Shown: positions 1-7,462 of the stretch, piece after piece | Layout: every line of letters begins with the position of its first letter | Position numbering within the stretch: the stretch's first letter is position 1 | Assembly (NCBI GenBank): GCA_029253585.1 | Contig: JAQWZF010000036.1 | Span: forward strand, 1-64,000 | Length of the DNA stretch: 64,000 bases | From: Gammaproteobacteria bacterium | Lineage (GTDB): Bacteria > Pseudomonadota > Gammaproteobacteria > Pseudomonadales > Pseudohongiellaceae | Reading direction: 5' to 3' | Made by a program: the position numbers and the translations under genes | The notes under the pieces: generated by a model | The model's input: only the letters and a program-made list of their open reading frames with translations | What the model was told of the DNA's origin: nothing | Databases searched by the model: none

Positions 1-64
1 GGCCAAGGAACCTATGCTGTCACTCCAAGACCTGAAAGCCACGAATACTCAATATGGTAGCTAA
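1..64 (+). other. Possible 3' end of an upstream gene (partial)
   Basis: Two forward frames are open from the window edge, one ending at the TAG at 58-60 and the other at the TAA at 62-64. Either could be the tail of a gene ending just before the start at 70. The sequence is too short to choose a frame or assign a family. If it is coding, it would be co-transcribed with the membrane protein that follows. Confidence 0.2.
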
Positions 65-69
65 AAATA

Positions 70-837
70 ATGTCATTTTTGATAAATTATCCTAGCCTAA
101 TATTTTGCTTTTTCCCCGTGCTTTTCGCACATCTAGTAACATCCTACTTGCGGAAACAACACTGGTCTGAGATTTGGCTAGCAATGGGCATTCCAGTAGG
201 TCTACTAGGAAGCGTTGTAGGAGCCACTTCGATGGCGATTTCTAATGCGGACTTTAATAGCATTTATCCCGCTTCAGCAATTATGTTACTGACAACCCTT
301 TATGGTTCCATCATATCCATGCTTGGATATTTCGCTCGCCAAGAACATGGTCAATCAAGCGTAAGTCCAATTTCAACGGTTCAATTAGTCATATTGCTAG
401 GAGTATTCTGGAGCCTCAATGCATCGGCTATGATGAGTAGTCTTTCATTTAATATGTACCTTTCAACAGAAGTCGCTGTTATTCATCTATCCGTTATAGG
501 CGCATCAGTATTTTTATCTGCAAAACCAAATTATATAGACACCATTTGTGACGCAGCTTTAATGGGCGCAAGCATTAGTGTTGTCGTCGGAGTGATTGCG
601 CTCTACTCAGGTCAAACAGAGAGGGAAGCGGCGATTCTAATTTCAATGAATGGCCTTACTTACGGTCTGTTAATCTATATCTCAGCATACTTCTTCAGCC
701 TCAAGTATCCGACAGGAGAAGAAGTCAGTTTTAGCCGTTTAAATTGGCACTGGATGGAAATTGTAACGTTCTTGATCTTTATGTATTTTTCAACTGAAAC
801 AATTCGTGAGTACCTAAAAAATGGATTAGCAGCTTGA
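70..837 (+). CDS. MotA/PomA-like membrane protein with internal duplication (copy A)
   Basis: This 255-residue polytopic membrane protein has about eight predicted membrane segments, near residues 8-26, 35-55, 64-88, 101-120, 130-151, 160-181, 186-211 and 226-243. Residues 40-86 (GIPVGLLGSVVGA, then SIYPASAIMLLTTLYGSII) follow the third and fourth membrane helices of the flagellar stator proteins MotA/PomA, including the paired threonines (75-76) of the TTLYG motif. A second, weaker copy lies at about residues 163-208 (ALMGASISVVVGVIAL, then LTYGLL). Residues 7-25 and 131-151 resemble the early MotA segment (PSLLIVLGG in typical members). The large cytoplasmic domain between MotA helices 2 and 3 is missing. 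The protein aligns along its length with the one encoded at 1135-1884. The homology is my reading by eye; an ion-channel role is inference. No strong ribosome-binding site is visible. Confidence 0.7.
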   Translation: MSFLINYPSLIFCFFPVLFAHLVTSYLRKQHWSEIWLAMGIPVGLLGSVVGATSMAISNADFNSIYPASAIMLLTTLYGSIISMLGYFARQEHGQSSVSPISTVQLVILLGVFWSLNASAMMSSLSFNMYLSTEVAVIHLSVIGASVFLSAKPNYIDTICDAALMGASISVVVGVIALYSGQTEREAAILISMNGLTYGLLIYISAYFFSLKYPTGEEVSFSRLNWHWMEIVTFLIFMYFSTETIREYLKNGLAA

Positions 838-1134
838 ATAACATTAATTTTGAGGTTCGGTTTTTTACAGGAATCGTTCGTCCAGAATAATATGTAATAC
901 GCTCAGATGGAACCTACTTGGGAAAGTGGGGTGAGCCCCTAGGGTGGGGTGCTGGCTGGGCGGTTACTAGGAAATAAGGGTGGGGCAGCTATCTAGGGAA
1001 TAAGAGCCAGTGGATACGCATTGAACGGTTAAGGTTATGGGTGCTTCCACCTGCCCGAGTTGTGGTGATGAGCATGCTAGATAAAGACAAAGAATTTGCC
1101 GACCGTATATTCGCGCACCTGACTTGCAACACCT
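838..1134. other. Intergenic region between the two paralogous membrane genes
   Basis: The two flanking genes converge on this stretch. It is G-rich around 915-1005, with loosely repeated AGG/GGGTGGGG blocks. I see no convincing gene, terminator or mobile element in it. A short forward reading from about 1041 has no family resemblance and runs into the end of the reverse-strand gene. Confidence 0.4.
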
Positions 1135-1884
1135 TTAGTCCGCGAAAGATAGTAGCAATAATCCGAGAACAAAAATCAAAATTACTAATGCCCAGCCAAC
1201 AAATGACCAGCCTATTGGCGTAACCCCGTTAACGATACTGGGTCTCCTTAGTTTTATAACTATCGAAAGAAATAAGGCGTATAAAAAACTGAGATATGAA
1301 ACAGCTAAAGTTGGTCCTATGCTTCTTGGGTCATCGAGGACAGTAAGTACATAAATTGAAATTACGAAAAAGAGAAAAAGCCCTAAAAAAGGTAAGCTTC
1401 TTACTACAATCTCAAGAACATTGACTTGATTGGTAATCTTACTCAGCCCGGCAATTATACCGATACCACCCAGAACCAAAATCACAGAAGGAAGGTTCAA
1501 GTAAGCCGGAAGGCCCGGTTCAGTCCCAATCGCATAAAGAACAGTCAAGGTAAAGATACCGCATGCAATAGACGGCCTTATCGAGGAGGAAGATACAATT
1601 TTAACCTCGGTGTTATCGATGATAGATGTAACCCCATAGAAAAAAATACTATAAATGGCCACTAGGAGCATGACAAACACTGCGGGGAAAATTGCCTCTG
1701 GATCACTCATATTAGCCAGCATCGCTATTGCCCCAATGATGACACCGATAAGGCCGACCTCAAGTACGATATGCCGGACGAAAGCAGTGCCTTGGTGATA
1801 AGAATCTGTGGCTACGTAGGCAGCGACCAAGGAGCCTAATACAAATATTAAAGAACCGAACTCTATATACGAAGCTACTAGCAT
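1135..1884 (-). CDS. MotA/PomA-like membrane protein with internal duplication (copy B)
   Basis: This 249-residue protein has about eight membrane segments and is the homologue of the one encoded at 70-837. Residues 44-86 (VGLIGVIIGAIAMLANMSDP, then EAIFPAVFVMLLVAIYSIFF) closely match the helix 3-4 region of PomA. Residues 167-210 (LGLFLFF..., LDDPRSIGPTLAVSYLSFLY) match the same region again, keeping the DP-x-x-IGP-x-x-AV signature. Residues 8-24 and 131-147 (LPSVILVLGGIGIIAGL) each recall the PSLLIVLGG segment that opens MotA. The protein therefore reads as two tandem stator cores, each lacking the FliG-contacting cytoplasmic domain. The start is backed by a GGTGAGGGG ribosome-binding site at 1889-1897. 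The function is unknown; candidates are an ion channel or a motor-like energiser. No MotB/PomB partner is visible in the window. Confidence 0.72.
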   Translation of the reverse strand: MLVASYIEFGSLIFVLGSLVAAYVATDSYHQGTAFVRHIVLEVGLIGVIIGAIAMLANMSDPEAIFPAVFVMLLVAIYSIFFYGVTSIIDNTEVKIVSSSSIRPSIACGIFTLTVLYAIGTEPGLPAYLNLPSVILVLGGIGIIAGLSKITNQVNVLEIVVRSLPFLGLFLFFVISIYVLTVLDDPRSIGPTLAVSYLSFLYALFLSIVIKLRRPSIVNGVTPIGWSFVGWALVILIFVLGLLLLSFAD

Positions 1885-2457
1885 AATTACCCCTCACCAC
1901 TTGCTGCAATCAAGGCAGTTGAGACACCGCCTTATCGAATTTTATATTTACAATGCGGCTGTGAACCAAGGGTACACAATCTAAGGTAACTATCCTAATG
2001 TATTCTTATAAAAAAATTCCGTACTTTTCAAATCAGTTCTAGCAAGTGTCAGCAGCAACTATAACCATAAGCTGTGTGCGTTAGCACCCCCCGTTCCTCA
2101 AATAAGCCCCCCTAAGGCTGCAGAGGGCAGATGTAATGGCTGTTGGGGCTTCCTCACAGTAAGAAGGCATCTAAAGAGCTAGAGGTGCTAGGAGGGGTAG
2201 AGAGTGATAAAAGCTTATCAGGGCTTAGGTTTTTGTCACATAAATGGGTAATGAGATTCTTAGCTTTAGTAACACTGTTAGTAACACCATTTATAAAATA
2301 TAAAATAAAGTCGATTAAAAACAATAGTTTATTCTATCAATACGACTCCTGCCTCTTGCCACTAGCTTGTTCAAAAATATTCAGTACATATCAAAATTCG
2401 AAGTATATAATTCTAAAGTTTCAATTATGTCATAAATTTATTAAAGGAGACTGAGAG
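1885..2457. other. Intergenic region, no gene recognised
   Basis: This holds the upstream region of the reverse-strand membrane gene and of the small forward gene at 2458. It is AT-rich from 2260 to 2450. An open forward frame at 2143-2454 has no recognisable domain or ribosome-binding site, and its low-complexity AT-rich composition suggests non-coding DNA. Confidence 0.4.
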
Positions 2458-2751
2458 ATGGTTTTAGTAAACCTTCAATTGAAAATCAAGCAAGACGTCA
2501 GGGACGAATTTATTACGTGGTTCCATTCCGTTTTACCAGATACACGCTCTTATGATGGTTGTTCAGAGGTAAGCGCATGCGACCTCCTTGGAGATGAAAG
2601 CGCAGTGGAGGTCATAAGTCGATGGGAGAGCAAGGCGCACTATGATAAATATTTGGCTTGGAGAGAAGAAGACGGGACGCTCGACACTCTTGCGAACTAT
2701 CTAGCTGCGGATCCAGAGTTTAGGTTTTTAGAGGTAACTCTTCACATCTAA
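2458..2751 (+). CDS. Antibiotic-biosynthesis-monooxygenase (ABM) fold protein
   Basis: This is a 97-residue small protein of the dimeric alpha/beta-barrel ABM superfamily. The supporting pattern is an N-terminal beta strand (VLVNLQLKIK), then an amphipathic helix, the segment SYDGCSEVSACDLLGDES, then VEVISRWESKAHYDKYLAWREE (residues about 51-72) and a closing strand LEVTLHI. The family includes heme-degrading and quinol monooxygenases, but this sequence does not indicate a substrate. A clear ribosome-binding site (AAAGGAG, 2443-2449) sits 8 bases ahead of the ATG, so the start is secure. It stands alone, with a candidate terminator about 225 bases downstream. Confidence 0.75.
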   Translation: MVLVNLQLKIKQDVRDEFITWFHSVLPDTRSYDGCSEVSACDLLGDESAVEVISRWESKAHYDKYLAWREEDGTLDTLANYLAADPEFRFLEVTLHI

Positions 2752-3364
2752 TCCGAAACTGAAGTTTGAGGGGTACGCTCTTAGGCCCGGAATGAAGCGC
2801 AGAAGCGTCAGTATTCTGCCCCACGCAGATTACCGAATGGAGAGAAACGCCTTTTAAGCGCGTTACGCAGTCTTTTGAACGCCATCCCTGAGCAACCTGA
2901 GCTGTCACGGCATCAGTCAGCACTTAGAGGCCTTATAGCCGGTAAAAGCTAGCTGTACGACTTTCATTTACACAAGCCCGCAGCGGTAATAACGCCTCTG
3001 TGGGTTTTTATGTATGCGCAAGTGGTAGCCGGCTCCAAGCAGCAATAAGTGAGGTTTGCCTCAAGAAGTTTTGAGACCGCTACTGGGTAGTTATTACCGG
3101 CCCAATAAACCATTCCAGAAATGAAATATGCCTAAATATGGGTCATATCAAAATATGGCAGCAATTGAATACAAAAAAATAGTAAGAACGCCAAAACTAT
3201 CAGTTTCACGAGTATGTCTTTTTAGCTATTTCTCCAGCTTCCTTGGTTCTCCGCTCTTGTTATTAGTCTTTTCATTCCTCTTTAACTGTCTTGAATAATT
3301 ACGTGAAAAATCCAATGGAACCTGGAAAAATTCATTCCACAGAAGTCAATCCCCGAATAAGAAA
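2752..3364. other. Intergenic region with terminator, otherwise no gene seen
   Basis: Apart from the terminator at 2977-3009, I recognise no gene here on either strand. All frames are short and show no family resemblance. The right end is the downstream flank of the reverse-strand flagellin gene, and no hairpin terminator is evident for it. Confidence 0.4.
2977..3009 (+). terminator. Probable rho-independent terminator
   Basis: A 10-base-pair stem with one mismatch and one G-T pair (CCCGCAGCGG with CCTCTGTGGG) and an 8-base loop is followed by five T residues. It would end forward transcription, perhaps of the ABM-fold gene ending at 2751. Confidence 0.55.
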
Positions 3365-4585
3365 TCAGCGAATCAAATTTAACACCAAATTTTTATAGTC
3401 TTGCCCAGTTTTTAACATTAGCATGCTAGCTTCCTTCATTATTTTGGATTTAGTAAGATCGAGTGTCGCTTTAGCATAGTCTGTATCTTCAATTCTGGCT
3501 TTTGAGGCCATTTTATTGCTCTGATTTTCAGTGATTGCATTCATGCTTGATTCGAGGCGATTAATATAGGCTCCTACCTTTGCTAACTTGGAGGTGAAAG
3601 AATTCAAGACGGAGTCTATGGCCTTTAGAGTATCTTGTGATCCGTAAGGCGCGTATGGATACGTCACCATAAGCGGAGCAACATCGCCCCTGTGCACTGT
3701 GGGAAGGTAGGGGGAGTTCTCGGGCAGAGCGTCGGACGCATCGAGAGCAACAAAAAGATCGTTGCTGGTACTATGTTGTAACGCAATACTAACAACCCCA
3801 GAATTGTTCGAGCCCGATACACTAATGCTGTATCCCGTTTGTTGCCCGATGTTTGATATCAATATAGGGTCCCCATCGATTGCTGAAGTAGCGGCGGAAT
3901 TTATCGTATCAATATCTGATTGGGAAAGGCGGTAGCTATATACCTGCGCCTGTTGGTTGGGTACATTATAGAGGGTGAAGGAAAGTATGTCTCCAGATTT
4001 GATATTTGTTGAGTCTGCAATTGTTAATATCTGCGCGTTTCCGTTAACAAAGCCCGTTCCAGACCGGGACAGCGTATTGTCTAGGGCGTTATAAGTAGTC
4101 CCGAGATCTAGATCAATAGTTGCAGTACCGTCGCTGATTTGAATTACTCCGTTACTGCCAGCAGAACCATCGAAAAGGTTCATTTCATTCCAATGAGCCC
4201 GCTTTGATATCGCGATAATCTCATCTCTCAGCTGGATATATTCGCCGACAAGGACAATATTATCACTTGCTGAAAAGGTCTCACTCGCAGACGCAATTGA
4301 TATAGTTTTCATTTTGCGAATCATGCTTAGCACTGATTCAGCGTTAGCTTCGTATGTTTGCAATAAAGAAATGGCGTCGTTAATGTTTTTCATTGCCTGG
4401 CCGGCAGTTGCGACTTCAGAGTTCATTCGAGCAGCCATCGCTGCCCCAGCCGCATCAATCGAGGATGAAGTTATGCGCTTTCCTGTTGCCAGCTTGGTAG
4501 CAGACTCAGCGAACAGTTTTTCGGCCGCGCGAGCGCTCAATATCGCCGTATTTACGTTATTTGAATTGTTGATGCCTATCCCCAT
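3365..4585 (-). CDS. Divergent flagellin
   Basis: This 406-residue flagellin would form the filament subunit exported by the flagellar type III system. The N-terminal D0/D1 domain is visible at about residues 5-145 (LATGKRITSSSIDAAG, where typical flagellins have SSGKRINSAADDAAG, then INDAISLLQTYEANAESVL). The C-terminal domain is at about residues 320-406 (LAKVGAYINRLESSMNAIT, ARIEDTDYAKATLDLTKSKI, ending NLVLNLIR). Residues about 150-310 form a variable region. The diverged AADDAAG box makes it an atypical member. No other flagellar gene (fliD, fliS, hook or export) is nearby, and no sigma-28 promoter could be picked out upstream. It may be an accessory or relic flagellin. Confidence 0.88.
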   Translation of the reverse strand: MGIGINNSNNVNTAILSARAAEKLFAESATKLATGKRITSSSIDAAGAAMAARMNSEVATAGQAMKNINDAISLLQTYEANAESVLSMIRKMKTISIASASETFSASDNIVLVGEYIQLRDEIIAISKRAHWNEMNLFDGSAGSNGVIQISDGTATIDLDLGTTYNALDNTLSRSGTGFVNGNAQILTIADSTNIKSGDILSFTLYNVPNQQAQVYSYRLSQSDIDTINSAATSAIDGDPILISNIGQQTGYSISVSGSNNSGVVSIALQHSTSNDLFVALDASDALPENSPYLPTVHRGDVAPLMVTYPYAPYGSQDTLKAIDSVLNSFTSKLAKVGAYINRLESSMNAITENQSNKMASKARIEDTDYAKATLDLTKSKIMKEASMLMLKTGQDYKNLVLNLIR

Positions 4586-4776
4586 TGGGTATTAATCGAC
4601 AGTTGTGCAACAAAATTTTAACACTCAGCCGCATCCTGTCTTAGTAAGTGCACCACAGAAAAATAAGGGAACGTTGATTTGATGAAAAACCAAATGTTGA
4701 TGCAACTGAGAGGTGGGGGTAACTATAACAATAATGAGAGTATGCCACGCCGCTGCTCATTCCCTAGCCACGTAAT

Positions 4777-5379
4777 TTGCCGTATTGCATCAGTGTGGCT
4801 CACCTGAGCGGTTATGTAGTAGACGGTATCAAATTTGTTGGCTGGTCTACTGTTACTACCCTAGGGAGTTATTATTGGGCCGCCATTACTTACCCAATGC
4901 TAATGGTAATTTTTACCGTCATCGTGCTCTTCAAGCACTACATCGCTAATAGCAATTTTGAGATAAGGAATCGCTGCAAGGTGAACTTGCTGGCGTTTAG
5001 CCCTATGTTCCTGTTTGCTGTTCTAGTCATCTTGTTTCGATTAGCAGGATTCGAGTCGTCTACCGCTATCACCATGCTGGCGGCGACTATCTTCTTCCTC
5101 TTCGTTATGTTGCTGCAGACTAACGGTAATATCTTCTGGGCATCTCTGCGCTTGAAGTTACTTATGTCCGTTCCTACGCATAAGAATATTAATACCCTGG
5201 ACGAGATCTTGGGAAATATAGAGAAGCTGAGAATTACCGAGGCATTAAAGGCTAGTAATGGCATGCAGCGCAATACGGCAAAGCTGCGCAGTGTTTCGCT
5301 CTCTACGCTGAACAAGAAGATAGCAAAGTACGAAAATGTGCCGAAGACTTTCAGCGACTTAGCGTCTTCGACGCGATAA
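4777..5379 (+). CDS. Membrane protein with C-terminal Fis-type helix-turn-helix
   Basis: This is a protein of about 200 residues (TTG start at 4777, or GTG at 4795; neither has a good ribosome-binding site). It has three predicted membrane helices at about residues 36-55, 70-90 and 96-114. A cytoplasmic segment at 141-186 (LDEILGNIEKLRITEALKAS, then RNTAKLRSVSLSTLNKKI) has the spacing of the Fis/NtrC-type DNA-binding helix-turn-helix. That domain normally sits at the end of sigma-54 activators. Here no AAA+ or receiver domain is present, so the protein would be a membrane-tethered DNA binder. The target and signal are unknown. The helix-turn-helix call is fairly firm; a regulatory role for the neighbouring flagellin is speculation. 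Confidence 0.65.
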   Translation: MPYCISVAHLSGYVVDGIKFVGWSTVTTLGSYYWAAITYPMLMVIFTVIVLFKHYIANSNFEIRNRCKVNLLAFSPMFLFAVLVILFRLAGFESSTAITMLAATIFFLFVMLLQTNGNIFWASLRLKLLMSVPTHKNINTLDEILGNIEKLRITEALKASNGMQRNTAKLRSVSLSTLNKKIAKYENVPKTFSDLASSTR

Positions 5380-5527
5380 AGTCTAGACGACTCGCCTCCT
5401 AATTCAGGGCCCCGAGGCCACTGGCGAATATCACACCACTAATGCTGCTATATTCTCGCTTTAGGATGCTGCGTAAATTTTATCGCGTTGACTGCGACTT
5501 TCCTCCCCAAGACTGCGAGACTTGAAT

Positions 5528-5862
5528 ATGTCAGCTTTTCCTCCGTGCCCAAAATGCAGTTGTGAGTATGCCTATGAGGATGGCTCTCTCTTGGTCTGTC
5601 CCGAATGCGCACACGAATGGGTGCCAGGTGAGGAGCCGCTGTCTGAAGAGAGGGTGATCATTAACGCTAATGGCAATGTGCTCGCCAATGGCGATACAGT
5701 ATCTTTTATCAAAGACCTGAAGGTGAGGGTAGCTCTTCGGTAGTAGAGGTCGGCACAAAAGTGAAAAGCATTCGCTTGGTCGAAGGCGACCACGATATTG
5801 ATTGTTAAATCGACGGTGTCGGAGCGATGAAATTGAAATCCATGTGCGTTAAGAAGGCGTAG
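5528..5862 (+). pseudogene. yjdM: phnA/yjdM pseudogene (frameshift plus nonsense)
   Basis: Reading from the ATG at 5528 gives the zinc-ribbon start of PhnA/YjdM (CPKCSCEYAYEDG, then VCPECAHEW) and [20 protein letters not shown]. At about 5726 a base is missing. The next frame continues the family sequence exactly ([20 protein letters not shown], then DHDIDC), until a TAA at 5806-5808 replaces what is normally a lysine. The same frame then resumes as IDGVGAMKLKS and ends at 5862. Total length and order match an intact protein of about 112 residues, so this is one gene with two independent lesions. PhnA/YjdM is a conserved small protein whose link to phosphonate use is historical. Confidence 0.9.
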
Positions 5863-6029
5863 TAAGCCGATTCCGGTGCTTTCAACACTATTTGGATCTT
5901 TCTTTATTTAGAGCTTTCTGACTGTCACGAGCTTCAATCCAGCACTGTTTCGCCCAAGCATGGAATTGCCTATACTGCGGCATTGGTGTTGAAGTTTATA
6001 TGCTTGCTCGGAGCTCCGTTTGAATAGGA

Positions 6030-7457
6030 ATGACCTTAACTATGTATGAAGCAAATTGGATGTCAATCATCCCTCCATTGCTGGCAATAGGCCTAGCAAT
6101 CGTAACGCGGCAAGTAATCTTATCCCTCAGTGTTGGTATCTGGATCGGCTTCTGCCTGCTCGAGTCGGTTAATCCTGTTTCTGGCATAGGGCTAGCGCTA
6201 GACGGCGTAGTCAATGTGTTTTCCGATGCCGGCGATACGCGGGTTCTCATGTTTACCTTAATAATCGGTGGGCTTATCGCCACTATTGAAAAGGTAGGCG
6301 GCGTTCGTGGTTTCATCCACTTGTTAGAGCATCGAAACTGGGTTAGCAACGGCAAGCGCGCGCAGTGGTTGGCCTATGCAACAGGCGTAGTGGTTTTTAT
6401 TGAATCGAATATAACGCTGTTAATTGCTGGTGCGATATCGAGGCCACTTTTCGATAGATACAAGATATCCAGGGAGAAGCTGGCTTATATTATCGATTCA
6501 ACATCTGCTCCCATCTGCGTGCTGATTCCATTAAATGCCTGGGGTGCCGTAATTATCAGTCTGCTCGGTTCGGCCGAGATCGACAACCCCATCGATATTT
6601 TTGTCTATGCGATACCGTTCAACCTCTATCCCATTGTAGTGATCCTGTTCTGTGCCTTTGTCATATTTCGCGATGTTGAAATTGGCCCAATGAAAAAGGC
6701 GCAAGAAAGAACCGAGGCTGGTGATCTACTGTGGCCCAATGCGACGCCTATGGTAGATCCCGCGATCCTTTCCCAGCAGGTCGACCATAGTGATGCTGAC
6801 AAGGCGCGATTCATGATCGTACCGATTGTGGTCATGGTGATAAGTATGCCCTTAGGCTTGTATGTGACTGGCGATGGTGATCTAAGCGCTGGCTCTGGGT
6901 CAACATCTGTTCTATGGGCTGTCCTTGCCGCTCTGGTTACGTCGTGGGTTTTAACTTTACAGCAGGGCCGCATGGGTCTCGAAGAGTTAATGCAGATATT
7001 CTTAAAGGGAGCAGGGGGGCTGTTGCCGGTGACGATGATCTTGTTGTTCGCGCTGGCGCTCGGGGATGTTGCTAATCTTTTGGGTACCGGTGCTTATGTT
7101 GCTCAACTGGTGCAGGAAAGTATTCCTCTAGCCTTTTTGCTGCCCCTGCTGTTCATTATCTCGGGCTTTATAGCTTTTGCGATAGGTTCTAGCTGGGGAA
7201 CGTTTGCCATCATGATACCGCTGGCCATTCAGATCTCTGTCTCTCTCGATCTGAATAGCTCACTTTTTCTTGCTGCAGTATTGTCTGGCTCGGTGTTTGG
7301 AGATCATGCATCGCCAATAAGCGACACGACTGTTGTCGCGTCGATGGCCTCGGCGACAGACCATATAGATCATGTAAGAACACAATTGCCCTATGCGTTG
7401 ATTAGCGGTGCCATCGCAGCGTTCGGTTTTCTGCTGCTGAGTATGTTTCTTCTTTAG
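6030..7457 (+). CDS. NhaC-family Na+/H+ antiporter
   Basis: This 475-residue inner-membrane transporter has about twelve membrane segments and belongs to the Na+/H+ antiporter family PF03553. The best signature is near residue 420, SGSVFGDHASPISDTTVVAS followed by MASATDHIDHVRTQLPYAL, which is typical of NhaC-like carriers. The first conserved half carries IESNITLLIAGAISRPL and STSAPICVLIPLNAWG. Members exchange sodium for protons, and some carry organic substrates instead. A second ATG at 6042 lies 12 bases after AGGA (6026-6029) and is at least as good a start as 6030. The gene is monocistronic between two pseudogenes. The sequence does not settle substrate specificity. Confidence 0.88.
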   Translation: MTLTMYEANWMSIIPPLLAIGLAIVTRQVILSLSVGIWIGFCLLESVNPVSGIGLALDGVVNVFSDAGDTRVLMFTLIIGGLIATIEKVGGVRGFIHLLEHRNWVSNGKRAQWLAYATGVVVFIESNITLLIAGAISRPLFDRYKISREKLAYIIDSTSAPICVLIPLNAWGAVIISLLGSAEIDNPIDIFVYAIPFNLYPIVVILFCAFVIFRDVEIGPMKKAQERTEAGDLLWPNATPMVDPAILSQQVDHSDADKARFMIVPIVVMVISMPLGLYVTGDGDLSAGSGSTSVLWAVLAALVTSWVLTLQQGRMGLEELMQIFLKGAGGLLPVTMILLFALALGDVANLLGTGAYVAQLVQESIPLAFLLPLLFIISGFIAFAIGSSWGTFAIMIPLAIQISVSLDLNSSLFLAAVLSGSVFGDHASPISDTTVVASMASATDHIDHVRTQLPYALISGAIAAFGFLLLSMFLL

Positions 7458-7462
7458 CAAAG

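Noticed and set aside
1041-1223. Short forward frame between the mini-stator genes
   Set aside because: It overlaps the 3' end of the better supported reverse-strand gene and shows no domain.
2143-2454. Open forward frame of 103 codons ahead of the ABM-fold gene
   Set aside because: It has no ribosome-binding site, AT-rich low-complexity content and no family resemblance. It ends just before the well-supported start at 2458.
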